A stretch of DNA of 64,000 nt from Amorphochlora amoebiformis (Eukaryota; Cercozoa; Chlorarachniophyceae), in the NCBI GenBank assembly GCA_054601695.1, contig BAAHQB010000020.1:124001-188000 (forward strand), written 5' to 3'. Positions 1 to 45,799 of the stretch are shown here, piece by piece. The first letter of the stretch is position 1; every line of letters begins with the position of its first letter. Both the position numbers and the translations under genes were made by a program. The notes beneath the pieces are model-generated. The model had not been told where the DNA came from and ran no database searches. It worked only from the letters and a program-made list of their open reading frames with translations.

Positions 1-152
1 GATAACATATGAGCATGATACGTTAGATTACATGTACGCACCACATACATAAAGACTTTGTATAAATGTGTGTATATCTAAATGTACATAGGTATAGGTA
101 TACATAGGTATAGGTATACACTATGTGTAAGTACATGTACATACATATATAT

Positions 153-200
<48 letters not shown>

Positions 201-1072
201 TGCATATGTCCTCACATATACGCTATATATGTATAAAATATTTACATATATATACATATATCTTTTACATGTATATATATATATATACATATATATATAT
301 TATCTAGTATCTACATGCAGCAGTAAAGTGAAAAGCTGTTAGGATGATGAAAATAAGTAAAGATATCCTACAAGTTCAACTAATCTATACTAAACGACTT
401 AAATCTAAGCGTAACGTTAAGACACTTTGCATATGTTAACTCCATTGGTAGCATTAGTATCACTAAACAAAACTATTGCTTGGGTTCACCCAGGGTTAGA
501 ATTAGGGTTAGGGTAAGACACTATTTAAAATTGCTGTTAGGGTTAGGGTTAGGGTTAGGACTGTGTGAATAGGTAAGATTATGATTAAGATTGACATAAG
601 GATTAGGGTTAGAGTTAGGGTTAGGGTTAAGGTTGGAGTGCATGTAGTTGGGATAAGGGTTTGGGTTAGGGTTAGGGTTTAGGTAATATGGTTAGGATTA
701 GGGTTAGTTAGGGTTAGGGTTAGTTAGGGTTAGTTAGGGTTAGGAATACCTCAAGATCAAAAAGCTGATTTTCAAGCTCATTTACATCCCACAGAAAACC
801 TAGTATAATATATATATATATTTATATAATTTATATATATATATATATATATAATATATATATATATATATTTAAATATATATTTTGGTATTTGCATAAA
901 TGTAGATAAGTATATAACCTAATCGCTTCCATATGAGCTGTAAGTGATCTCTGGGTTTGATATTATCCAGCCTGTGGTTGAATAAATTACATTTTATTTC
1001 AGACTTTGAATATTATATGTATGCTTTAATTTTAGACTTTGAAATATATATACCCACAATATGTATGTATAA

Positions 1073-1113
<41 letters not shown>

Positions 1114-1131
1114 CATATACGTGTATATATG

Positions 1132-1210
<79 letters not shown>

Positions 1211-1283
1211 ATGTGTGTAGATATGTGAAAATGTGTGAATATATTGTAATGTATATTCTTATACATATATATATATATATATT

Positions 1284-1333
<50 letters not shown>

Positions 1334-1427
1334 AAGTATGTAGATGTATGTATATGCATAGTGTTATATTTACCTCCACTGAATCAGTTGGGCTAACTGT
1401 TTCTTCCTGTGCGCTTCCAAAGCTGAG

Positions 1428-1522
<95 letters not shown>

Positions 1523-1676
1523 GTATATATATATATTATATATATATATATATATTTCCATATACACATATATGGCTGTATAAACATATATATTTGTTGT
1601 AATATGTATTTCCATATAATTAGTGTAAATAATTTACCTTTACACACTAACATAAATAGGTATATATATATATATG

Positions 1677-1765
<89 letters not shown>

Positions 1766-2016
1766 TGTTTTCTTTTATAAATACATATTTGATGTACATA
1801 AAAGTATATGAATAGGTCTAAACATTTAGATTTATACACATTTATACATCTATGTAGATATGTATATATTTATAGATATGTATAAATATTGATATATAAT
1901 ATATATTTTTCTAACATTTATATTAAATATATATATAATATATATATATATATAGAGAGAGAGATACAAAAATATGTAAAAACGTATACATATATTATAT
2001 ATATGCATATGTACAA

Positions 2017-2055
<39 letters not shown>

Positions 2056-2280
2056 AATTTTTATAAATATTGGATATTTGTTATGCTTGCTCATTTGTAT
2101 ACACAAACATGTAATTCACTTTAGTATTTATTCGTGTAAAAGTATCTATTCATATATAAATGTATGTATATATATATATATATATTACTATATATATATG
2201 TATATATTTATATACATATATAGATTTTGTACATACATACATATATAACGATAAACGACATACATATACATAATATATAC

Positions 2281-2311
<31 letters not shown>

Positions 2312-2450
2312 ATTATATATATACATATATATGTATATATGTATATACATATGATAGGTACTTACTCCCTTCCTTCTTATGATGCATGATTGCTAGCCCT
2401 CGGTAGTACGATTCAACCTAAGCACATATACCACAACAACATATGTGCAC
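1..2450. repeat. TA microsatellites with a TTAGGG-like tract
   Basis: Long (TA)n runs with scattered TG, TGTA and ATAC interruptions fill most of this stretch. Between about 490 and 750 there is a degenerate tract of TTAGGG units on the plus strand, broken by single-base changes and short unique words. The many open frames here read only as alternating Tyr-Ile or Met-Tyr-Ile and are by-products of the dinucleotide repeat. I see no exon-like island. It could be intergenic or part of an intron of a minus-strand gene whose possible exons lie near 2.6 kb. Confidence 0.9.
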
Positions 2451-2541
2451 ATACTATCTTTCTTAGATAACACACGTACATAATGATATATGTTAGGCTT
2501 AGGTTGGGAGTGATATTGTAGTAAATGCGCAGATAACATAC

Positions 2542-2635
2542 CTGCATAATGATATGGTGGCGGTATTCTGTCGTATGAGGTTAAATATGTGTGCTTAGGT
2601 GGTGGTTACCATACTGTAGGCCTCCTCGATTTCAT
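2542..2635 (-). CDS. possible exon pair of an unrecognised minus-strand gene
   Basis: Two short islands read on the minus strand as possible exons: 2635-2610 (reads EIEEAYSM, acceptor CTAG, donor GTAACC) and 2567-2542 (reads NTATISLC, acceptor GACAG, donor GTATGT). The first ends in phase 0, which fits the second. A decayed copy of the end of the second exon plus its donor lies just downstream at about 2460-2490, the same exon-edge copying seen beside well supported exons in this window. No family can be named from 17 residues, and no other exons of this gene were found, so the call rests on splice signals and the copy pattern only. Confidence 0.3.
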
Positions 2636-2733
2636 CTAGGACTTCCTAAGAGTTACATTTCTACTGTATATATATATATATATATATATACATGTGTATA
2701 TATATGGGTTTATATACATAATATATAAATAAA

Positions 2734-2781
<48 letters not shown>

Positions 2782-2929
2782 TGTATGTATATATATATGT
2801 ATATATACATATATATGTATACATACACACATACATATATGTATATATATACGTATATATGTATATATATATATATATATTATGTATATATATATATATA
2901 TATGTGAGTATACATATACATATATACTT

Positions 2930-3280
2930 ACACATAGGTGAATTGATATACCTTTCCCATACTCTTTTAAAGTCGATCCAAACAGAATATGTATGTATTT
3001 GTGTTTATACTTATACCTAGGTCAATTGATATACATTTCTCATATGTGTGTATGTGTGCATGTATACTTATACATACGTGATTTGATATACATTTGTCAT
3101 ATTCTCATTAAAGTCGACCAATCTGTGTATGTGTGTATGTATGCTCATTACAGAGTTGGCATACCTTTCCCATATATTTTTAAGTCGATCGAAACAGAAT
3201 ATGAATGTATGTGTGTATTTGATATACCTTTCCCATACTCTTTTTAAAGTCGATCCAAACAGAATATTTATCGGGATCAC
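2930..3280 (+). repeat. degenerate ~80-bp tandem repeat
   Basis: About five diverged units share the words TTGATATACCTTTCCCATA and TTTTAAAGTCGATCCAAACA followed by AGAATATGTATGT. Unit spacing is roughly 80 bp, and units differ by substitutions and loss of part of the unit. The last unit runs into TTATCGGGATCACTTAGG at about 3270-3290. It resembles the exon-edge arrays found elsewhere in the window, so it may derive from a decayed exon boundary, but no intact exon was recognised. Confidence 0.7.
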
Positions 3281-3305
3281 TTAGGATTTTCCTCTATGTA
3301 AAGTG

Positions 3306-3351
<46 letters not shown>

Positions 3352-3355
3352 TATC

Positions 3356-3392
<37 letters not shown>

Positions 3393-3488
3393 TATATTTA
3401 TATATATACATATATAAATGTATATATATAATGTTGTGTATATATATATATATGTATATAAATAAATATGTATATATGTGCAAATATA

Positions 3489-3582
<94 letters not shown>

Positions 3583-3589
3583 GTCTGTC

Positions 3590-3760
3590 TGGTGAAAAAG
3601 CACTCTCTACGGTCTAAACATGCTCTCAAAAGTAATAAACCAGCTCTAAAAACTCCCAAATCAGCTTTCATTGGTCAAAAATACACTTTCAAATTCTGTG
3701 AACACGCTTTCAACGGTCGTAAACAGTACATCGGAAGGTCATCGTGTTGTCTACCTCATG
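3590..3760 (+). repeat. short degenerate repeat upstream of the RFWD3-like gene
   Basis: This stretch holds about five or six imperfect units of roughly 25-33 bp built around AAAC..GCTTTCAA.GGTCA (for example near 3605, 3640, 3665, 3690 and 3710). It is the first non-TA sequence before the RFWD3-like gene. The reading frame of the first exon is open through part of it, but the repeat nature and weak codon pattern suggest upstream non-coding sequence or 5' UTR. Confidence 0.45.
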
Positions 3761-3944
3761 AGTACTCTTGTTCAAGCTAATCGACTTGGGCATTTCCCCC
3801 TCTTTAATTTATCGCCTAAGGGGAGTTCAGGGGTATGTATTCACATTCCGAAGATTCAAACTCTCTCCGGGGGTGAAAGGGACCGGACCGTCTGGGTTGT
3901 TGGGATGCGGGGCGGGGCAGTCGCGTTTCAGTTTCTGACAGGAA

Positions 3945-4020
3945 GGACATCCCTGGGACAGATTCTCGGACATCCCCGGGACATGTGCATTGAATATACT
4001 CATCGGACATCCCCGGGACA
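3945..4020 (+). promoter_or_regulatory. three copies of a 16-bp GC-rich element upstream of RFWD3-like start
   Basis: The element GGACATCCCCGGGACA occurs at 3968-3983 and 4005-4020, with a one-base variant (CCTGGG) at 3945-3960. All three lie on the same strand within 76 bp and 38-113 bp before the preferred start codon at 4058. The local composition is GC-rich in an otherwise AT-rich window. A repeated partly palindromic element just upstream of a start codon suggests transcription-factor binding sites. If translation instead starts at the ATG at 3758, these bases would be coding, so the regulatory reading is inferred. Confidence 0.4.
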
Positions 4021-4057
4021 TATGTGTCGGATCTTTTCGGCCCGCGCGGGAACCATT

Positions 4058-22557
<18,500 letters not shown>

Positions 22558-23176
22558 ATCACACTAGAAACTAGATATATATATATATATTCATCTATCT
22601 TTGCGGGAAATCAAGCTAGGAGGATGACTTACTATAGTTGCTTATTCATCATATACAATGCATTGTCTAGATTGTGCACTCAAAGATTGTGCCAGTGTGT
22701 AGTAATTTGGGTAATATTCAAGATAGTCTATCATTCAACGGATCATGCGTACGCATGCAGACAACAGAACCCAGGCCGCTGATGGGTGCCATATAGTGAG
22801 CGGCTCTGAAGACTCGATATCTCACACAGGAACTAATTTCGCTGGGTTGGATAACTACTAGAACTAGTCTGTTGATTTAAATAATCGGCCAGCGCAGATC
22901 AGTCTTCTAGGTCACAGGACGCGTTTTAAAGAGTAATAGAATCAAGATGTAGTATGATCTAGCCCATATATGCGAAACTAGTATCTGGAGTATGTAATTA
23001 ATTTCAAAGTTTCAATAGCTCATTAGTTACCGTAGTAACTCACTCTTCTAGTCTCTAGCTCTTGCCTAGAACACTAGAAAATAGTCGGATACTAGTTACA
23101 GAGTTATAGACTAGATGGAGTCAAAAAGGTTCAACTGACAGTTTTAGAGTTCTAAGGTTTTGCCTAAATAATTTTT
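22558..23176. other. unique intergenic spacer between two convergent genes
   Basis: This is 620 bp of mostly non-repetitive AT-moderate sequence between the stop of the RFWD3-like gene (+) and the stop of the hydrolase gene (-). It should contain both 3' UTRs and polyadenylation signals. Short words such as CTAGAACACTAGAAA and ACTAGTTACAGAG recur loosely around 23040-23120. I see no exon. Confidence 0.6.
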
Positions 23177-32112
<8,936 letters not shown>

Positions 32113-32758
32113 GAAAACACACCGCAAACATGGTGCGTACTCACGCCCGTGTGAGAAAAGAACTCAGCTCGTCAAAGCTCACAAACCCTCACGTCACATG
32201 TGATATGAGTGCTTATATGTGTGTTGGTATGTGATATGTTTGCTGATATGTGGTCATGCACGTAAACCCCAGCTACTGGTCTAACGTGTGTGTGCGTGTG
32301 TGTGTACACCGCAAACGTATGTACGATGGAGATGCACATGGACCACAATCAACCGTGAACGAAATCAAAAGGGCGGGTTTGTTCGTCCAATCAAAGTGCA
32401 CATGCGCGTTTGAGAGTTTTGACCCATGACACGCGACCTTCGTGCGAGTCCAGCAACCCTTCCCCTTTCATATAATTTTCCGAAAAATAAAAAAATCAAA
32501 AAATGACAAAAGTACTGCGTGTGTCCCGAGCACAAGCCACCCCAAGGCCACCGCAAACATCCCGACCCCGGCCCGCATGTTTGTCCCTCCGATGTCCACA
32601 ATCAAGAATAGGCTTCGATTTCCGTATATCCATGATTTAGATATATGATATCTAAAACTTTATATCTTGAGATATATGCCATAATATATGACTAAATATG
32701 TCAAAAATATCGGCCGCTATCAAGCCCATCAAAGACACGTGTATCCAAGGCGGGAAGA
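32113..32758. promoter_or_regulatory. shared upstream region of two divergent genes
   Basis: The 646 bp between the hydrolase start (32112, minus) and the start of the presequence-bearing gene (32759, plus) is non-repetitive and relatively GC-rich, in contrast to its surroundings. It is the only room for both promoters. TG-rich words (TGTGTGTGCGTGTGTGTG near 32290) and CAAT-like words (CCAATCAAAG at 32388) are visible, but no motif can be assigned with confidence. Confidence 0.5.
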
Positions 32759-37172
<4,414 letters not shown>

Positions 37173-37774
37173 TGACAGTCATCAATGACTCATCATCATC
37201 ATCATCATCATCGTCATCATGATGATGCACGAACATCTCGAATCTCAATCAAAATCCTTCTCGAATCTCTCTCGATAGAGCTAGTAGAGAGGCTGCGTGA
37301 TAATCCGTCAGCCGCTTAATTGTAAATGTGATAAGCATTGCGTAGAAAATGCAATTTATTTTTCGGCCGATGGATTACATCATTTCTTGGTTATACTGAA
37401 CTTAGTATGTGTACAAGGTGTATGATGGTATAATACTGTAATATTGTTTTCAATGATATGCGTGGGCGGTCGTAATATTCATTACTAGACTCATCAACTA
37501 CTCAGGCAGTGACAAATTTCCTCTAGATACTATATATAAATACATATATATAATCACAGCAATTACTACGAGCATATATCTAGAATGTCTAGAATGTATA
37601 TGAAGTTACAATTTGTAACGTTAAATAAAGTTACACGTAACACATTTAGATTGATGTGCATGTATACCGTAATGATTGGTGACATTACTGATGTACAACT
37701 GACATATATGAATCATATGATATATCTGTATACAACCAGTACTGTTATTCGGTGATATCTGGATATACGTTACA
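37173..37774. other. 3' flank of the presequence gene with an (ATC)n microsatellite
   Basis: Directly after the stop there is a trinucleotide run (CATCATCATCATCATCATCATCGTCATCATGATGATG, 37190-37227) that can fold back on itself. The rest is unique AT-rich sequence up to the transposon end. No exon was found. Confidence 0.6.
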
Positions 37775-38059
37775 TAGTGTTTTTAATAGAATTATTCGAA
37801 TTATTCGAACAATTCTGCTAACAAATTCGAATTCGAATAATTCTATTAAAATTCTATTAAGGGAAAAATTATTCGAATAATTCTAGAATAATTCTAAAAA
37901 AAAATCATTATTCGAATAAATTCTGCTAAGAAACTGAAATTCGAATAATTCTACGAATAATTCGAATAATCATTATTCTATTAAGAAATTGAAATTCGAA
38001 TAATTCTACTAACAAATATTCATTATTTTAACGTCGAATTTGAATATATGTCTTATATT

Positions 38060-38470
38060 TTAGCGCCGCCAAGTTATTAATGATCTAGACGATGCCGAGT
38101 CAACATTCCAATGATTATTATAGTTACACCAGTTGGTGCCACAGCCAATCAATTTTTGAACATGCAAGTAAATAATTGCACTTATTAAATCATTCCCCAT
38201 CCTGTTTCGGCGCCCACTTTTCAAGAACCCACACTTCGAAAAAGTTCGCTCGCTCTCCGTGCTTGTGGCATGGACTCCCAGATACACTCTGGCAACTTGA
38301 GAGAGAATTGGGAAAGCGATTATCCCGCCACCATTTGAGAGGATCCACTCTATTCGAAACATCCCAGGAACGATATTTTTGGATTTCCGACGTGATCATC
38401 TCACTAGCCGTTGGGGTATTGGAAGTGTAATCGTCCTCCAAACTCAATAGCCCGCCTATGTACACGTACA
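38060..38470 (-). pseudogene. hAT transposase C-terminal dimerisation domain, frameshifted
   Basis: Reading from 38470 downward, one frame gives SEIQKYRSWD and VDPLKWWRDN, then the match jumps to the next frame near 38310-38330 (FPILSQVARVYLGV, ATSTESERTFS, GFLKSGRRNRM, SAIIYLHVQKL). DPL.WW...FP.LS..AR.YL followed by ATS..SER.FS is the conserved hAT C-terminal block. The change of frame implies a one-base indel, and the N-terminal BED finger and catalytic core are missing or unrecognisable, so no functional transposase is encoded. Confidence 0.88.
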
Positions 38471-38640
38471 CATTTAGGTGTGGTACTTCCACACACATGT
38501 GACACATGTACATATATTTCCATTTTTATGTGTGTATAATGCATATATAATATATCAATATGTGTGTACATGTGTAACACATTTTGTTATACAATGTGTG
38601 TTTAGTAAATATATATAATGTACGTATATGTGTATATATG

Positions 38641-38695
<55 letters not shown>

Positions 38696-38928
38696 ATATG
38701 TATATGTGTGTATGTGTATATATATGATGTATGTATATATGTACATGTGTGTATGTGTGTACTACATGTACATGTATGTATATTATACACCTATGAAAAT
38801 TACACCTGTGAAAATGTGTTCACAAACATTCATTTTGTGTAAATAATATATATATGTATATGCGTGTGTGTGTGCGTTATGGGTGTATATGTGTATTTTA
38901 TGTATGTGCACTATTCAACATATATATA

Positions 38929-38968
<40 letters not shown>

Positions 38969-39037
38969 TATGTATATATTATTATGAGTATTACACACGA
39001 TTCTATATAAATACATATTTACATACACAAATATAAT

Positions 39038-39084
<47 letters not shown>

Positions 39085-39147
39085 TATATATACATAGTGT
39101 GATAAACGAAAACATTTGCATCACAAAAATATACATATAAAATTTAC

Positions 39148-39327
39148 CATCGCTTTCACTTTTCTCCTCTGACATGTCTTCCTTAGATTGGGTGTTCCCG
39201 ATATCCATCGAGCTCGCTGCTGTCCTCACCACGTCAGAGAGAGAGTCCCAAACCCCCAATCTAGCAGCGGTATCGGGAAGAAAAGACAAATTCTTGAAGA
39301 CTGCAAGTTTGGAAGCTCTGGTGCATT
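39148..39327 (-). CDS. open segment with splice-like edges inside the hAT element
   Basis: On the minus strand, acceptor TCTCAG precedes about 59 open codons ending at donor GTAAAT (39146-39147). It includes ASKLAVFKNLSFLPD, LGVWDSLSDVVRTAA and EDMSEEKSESD. It is GC-rich compared with its surroundings. It may be an exon of the transposase gene or a captured host exon; there is no match to hAT catalytic motifs. The opposite strand is also open over part of the segment. Confidence 0.4.
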
Positions 39328-40041
39328 CTGAGACTCTCCCCCTTCCTCACCTGCCTGCCCCCCTTCCTGATCAAGGGCCTCACGCGCTGCAGGCATTGCG
39401 TCGGGGGAATGGCGGGCTCGATGTCCATGTTTTGTTGGCGGTCACTTCCGGGACTCAGCAGTGAAGTCCTGTCGGAATCTACGGAACGCTAACAACTGTC
39501 ACTTGGAATTGTCACATGTCACTTGAAGCCGACAAATTCTTGAAGGTTATGGGTTCCGGGGTTTCTGTGATACGTGCTGGATTCCGAGGGACCCACCGCC
39601 GGCCACCGTTCGGACCGTTCCCACCCACTCCGATATGTATATATTAGGCGAAATCATCAAAATTAATTGTAAATTTGTAACCCCGCACCAGCCGACATTT
39701 ATTTTTTTTTTGTTGTAATGAAACAATTTTACCTAAAGCTATCATTTCTACTAATAGAATAATGATTATTCTACAGAATAATGATTATTCTATAGAATAA
39801 TGATTATTCTATAGAATAATCATTATTCGAAAGTTAACAGAATTATTCGAATAATTCTGAATAATGTCGAATAATTCGAAAATTATTCGAATAATTACGA
39901 ATAATTCTACTAAGAAATCATTATTCGAATAATGAAATAGAATAATGAGTTTGAGAAAATTGAATTCGAATAATTCTATGAATTATTCGAATAGCATTAT
40001 TCCGAATAATTCGAAATTCTAGAATAATTTTAAAAACACTA

Positions 40042-40100
40042 TATACGTACTAGTGTCATGATATGTATATAATCTCTATATATATATATTATATATATCT

Positions 40101-40144
<44 letters not shown>

Positions 40145-40549
40145 GGGCACATACACAAGGTATTCGCGAATAAGATTTAATCCCACAATGTAATGCTAGT
40201 GTGCGTTATGCATGCATTATCTACATTATCAGGTTTACCAAACCCTTCTGATTCTATCAGGGCACTTCTTGTCGCCCTCTCATGGAGGGAGGGGTTTCGC
40301 TGGCATCTCAGCGACACGTGCACGGAGTTCCTATATCAGATATATTGATATATTGATATTTGGTCTTGTTATGCGGTACGTATGAATGTGACTTTACATT
40401 CGAGGCTCTTAATACGGTACGTACATTTGAGGCTCCTCTTAATATGGTACGTGTGAATATGGACAAATATTTAGTTTCGCTTCAACAGAATCCGCAACCC
40501 TAGAATCATTGGTGGATCAAATATGCAGATCTAGATTATGCATACGTAC

Positions 40550-40643
<94 letters not shown>

Positions 40644-40822
40644 ATGTCGGTTAGCGTTAGCGTTAGGGTTAGTACAGGGTTAGGTTAGGCTTAAGCTACG
40701 GCTAAGGTTAGGGTTAGAGTTCAGAGTTAGGGTTACGGCTAGGGCTAGGGTTAAGGTCAGTGTTAGGGTTACGGCAAGGCTTAGGGTTGGGTTACGGCTA
40801 GGGTTAGGGTTAGGCGTTAGGG
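40042..40822. other. mixed unique sequence, (TA)n and degenerate TTAGGG tract
   Basis: After the transposon there is (TA)n (40080-40142), then unique sequence to 40540 with a short repeat of GGTACGTA..GAATGTGAC.TT-type words around 40370-40470, then (TA)n, then a degenerate TTAGGG tract (40650-40830). No exon was identified. The tract is C-rich in the sense of the minus-strand gene whose stop lies at 40823. Confidence 0.6.
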
Positions 40823-40977
40823 TTAGAAGAAGGGTATGTTAGTATGGGAGAGAGTAAAGGCTGTGATATCACCTCTTTTTGGATCGTATTGGAGGCTTTT
40901 GCTTCGGTAAGGAAACTGGAAAAAGATAAGTGTATCACTCCAACAATATATATATATATATATAATATATGTATATA

Positions 40978-41048
<71 letters not shown>

Positions 41049-41395
41049 TCTAGGCCATGCACATTTTCTGAAGCGTTCAAGGGGTGTGAGACCATATGTA
41101 CAAATCCTGTTTTCGTATACCCGCATAACTATTACGCGCGAATGTACACCGCCAACATGCGTTCAGTCAAATTGTCATACGAAAGCATTCATACCTCCTG
41201 CTCACAGCACCACCGGAAAACACAACAGAGGATACATCCAAACGAATCATTCCTCTTATTCTGACCTTCGCTGCGACTTTCAATGCTTTCGCTTATGTGA
41301 TCGCCGTTGGATTTTTCTTCCTTCTCAAACGTTGAACCATCCATAAGAAAGCTAGCTTTGACACCTGGGCGATTGACGGAGATATGAACACAATT
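40823..41395 (-). CDS. last two exons of an unrecognised minus-strand gene
   Basis: The penultimate exon is proposed at 41395-41195 (67 codons, donor GTATGA) and reads NCVHISVNRPGVKASFLMDG, a charged stretch with HISESIESRSEGQNK, then a Cys/Trp-rich end GCILCCVFRWCCEQE. The last exon, 40915-40823, has a good pyrimidine tract (TTATCTTTTTCCAG) and reads FPYRSKSLQYDPKRGDITAF to a TAA stop. Phase 0 on both sides of the 279-nt (TA)n-containing intron. The Cys-rich end could be a palmitoylation-type or metal-binding tail. I do not recognise the protein. The exon's 5' boundary is uncertain because a tandem copy abuts it. Confidence 0.5.
41062..41125. repeat. short repeat shared with 43128-43200
   Basis: CATGCACATTTTCTGAAGCGTTCAAGGGGTGTG followed by a diverged stretch to GCATA occurs here and again, with about three-quarters identity and small indels, at 43128-43200 (CATGCACATTTTCTGAATCGTTTGAGGGGTTTG). 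Both follow a long (TA)n run. It may be a dispersed repeat or a relic of a duplicated exon edge. Confidence 0.65.
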
Positions 41396-41560
41396 CTCAC
41401 CATTATGTTGTTAGATCGCTCCGACTTCCAATGCTTTCGCTTATCTGATCGCGTTGCTTTTTGCTTCCTTCTCCGTTGAATAATCCATAAGAAAGCTAAC
41501 TTTGACACCTGGGTGATTGACGGAGATATGAACACAGTTCTCAGCATTATGTTGTTAGGT
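41265..41560 (-). repeat. ~150-bp tandem duplication over the unrecognised exon
   Basis: The block from CCAATGCTTTCGCTTAT to ATGTTGTTAG occurs twice, at about 41281-41413 and 41430-41558. The copy at higher coordinates matches the first part of the proposed exon (QHNAENCVHISVNHPGVKVS) but breaks frame after STEKEAKSN because of small indels. The lower copy stays open and continues into the donor. It is another example of exon-sequence duplication at an exon edge. Confidence 0.8.
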
Positions 41561-42343
41561 CAGACCTAGGTCTATGTGTCAACCGTGATTTCGTGGTGAA
41601 CCGTTGAATGCAAATGCGACGGTGCAAGAGCCACTGTGATAGTGTGAGAATTTCAGGAACTGGTTCCATTTATCGTAATGGTCGAGCTTAGCTACGAAAT
41701 ATGACTTGGAAAGGACGCGCAGGTCTCATGTGATACTCTTCCAATAATATGAAACCTCTAATATAGTTTAATCATAAACACAACGTGACGTCACAATATG
41801 TCACACCACGATTGAGCGTGATGTCACACTCTCGTGTTCCCTGATGGCGCCTTGACAATTGCGGGCTGGGGTTGGGCCCGATGCGTGAGGGCTATTGGTT
41901 GAATTTCTACGTTGTATCGGTAGGGTATATGGCAGGGCGGGTATTGATGTGACAGTGCAGTTTGTCACTATTTGAGAGATTTTTTCCCGGATTTGATTGT
42001 CCCGGGTGTGGGGTAAGGTGAGAATGGCATGCAGGGAAGGCTCAAGTATTGAATGATTATACACGCATTCACGCTGTATACTGTGTACAAATTCTCTGTG
42101 TTGGTTATTTGTAGTTAGATAACAGTATACATACGCGCACACCCAACACAGGATACGCTAAAACGTGAGAGAGGCATATATTTCAACACGTAATCATTCT
42201 CAGCTCGAACTCATACTCAGCTCATAATCATACTTCTCGGGATTGAAAGACCGAAATATTGGAGAGGGCTGGGAACAGGAAGGGCTAGGGTGAGATTAAA
42301 AACCTCCGGTAATTCTTACATTCTCCTTAACGCCCTCCTTTCT

Positions 42344-42399
<56 letters not shown>

Positions 42400-42644
42400 C
42401 CTCTCTGGCGAGGAAGTTGGTTTTACTCTCCACTCTCATTCTCTCTGTCTGTTCGCTTCTCATCTCTTTTCTTACCTTTTCCTGTACCTTCCCCCGCCCC
42501 CTCCTCTTCATGTCAACACACAACCCCTCTCTGTCCGTCTGTGTGTCTGTTTGTCTCCTCTCAATGTCACGGATTCCAAGATATATGTAAGGGCTTCCAC
42601 CGCCTCTGTGTATCTCACTGCTTATAATCTGCCTACATACATAT

Positions 42645-42660
<16 letters not shown>
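41561..42660. other. unique sequence without a firm gene, with a (CT)n run
   Basis: A non-repetitive, moderately GC-rich stretch. Open frames occur on both strands (for example 113 codons on the minus strand, 42142-41801) but lack splice-like edges or a recognisable pattern. A (CT)n microsatellite lies at 42345-42395. The region could hold 5' exons or the promoter of the minus-strand gene ending at 40823. One minus-strand ATG (MEPVPEILTLSQWLLHRR, near 41670) has a plausible donor but does not fit the next exon's phase. Confidence 0.45.
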
Positions 42661-45360
<2,700 letters not shown>

Positions 45361-45775
45361 TAACCGTAACCCTAACTTTTATTAACATTCCTAACCCTAG
45401 CCCAACGTATCCCTAACCCTAACCCTAACCTTAACCCTAACCCTAACCCTAACCCTAACTCTAACCCTAACCCTATCCCTAACCCAAACCCCTAAACCCT
45501 AATCTTTACCCCTTTCAAATATATCAGCGAAAGCGTAAAGACAGTTAGATGTAAAATATGCAAGGTCACGAATCCTAATCCTAACCCTAACCAACCCAAA
45601 CCCTAACCCTAACCCTAACCCTAACCCTAACCTTAATCCCAATCCTAACCCTAACCCAAGCGTTAATCCTAACCCTAATCCTAATCTTAGCCGTAATCCT
45701 GTTCTGAACCCTAACCCTAACCCCTATCCTGAATCTGGTCTAAAGTCTAATCCTAACCCTAATCAGAACCAACCT
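45361..45775 (+). repeat. CCCTAA-type tract
   Basis: Degenerate CCCTAA units on the plus strand, with variants CCTAAT, CCCAAC and CTTAAC, interrupted by a unique piece at 45515-45565. No exon was recognised. It switches strand abruptly at about 45800, where TTAGGG-type units begin. Confidence 0.85.
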
Positions 45776-45799
45776 ACATGATATATGTGCTAGAATTCT

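Larger units (their letters stand above)
37775..40041 (-). mobile_element. defective hAT-type DNA transposon, ~2.27 kb
   Basis: The ends are inverted repeats: TAGTGTTTTTAATAGAATTATTC at the left and its imperfect reverse complement (…AATAATTTTAAAAACACTA) at the right. Flanks TATACGTT (37764-37771, three bases before the terminus) and TATACGTA (40042-40049) may be an 8-bp target duplication with one mismatch. Subterminal regions on both sides (37785-38035 and 39760-40030) are packed with TTATTCGAATAATTC words, as in many hAT elements. Inside is a minus-strand remnant of a hAT transposase C-terminus with a frameshift, plus an open segment at 39148-39327. It is defective as it stands. Confidence 0.8.

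Noticed and set aside
490-750. True chromosome end (telomere)
   Set aside because: Tracts are degenerate, occur throughout the window in both orientations, and lie inside introns of intact genes; no terminal array with sequence ending.
32365-32601. Minus-strand frame of 78 codons in the divergent spacer
   Set aside because: No splice edges, no recognisable pattern, and it overlaps the only promoter space for two genes.
37188-37228. (ATC)n run with inverted GATGATG as a transcription terminator
   Set aside because: A trinucleotide microsatellite in a eukaryotic 3' flank; hairpin terminators are not expected here.
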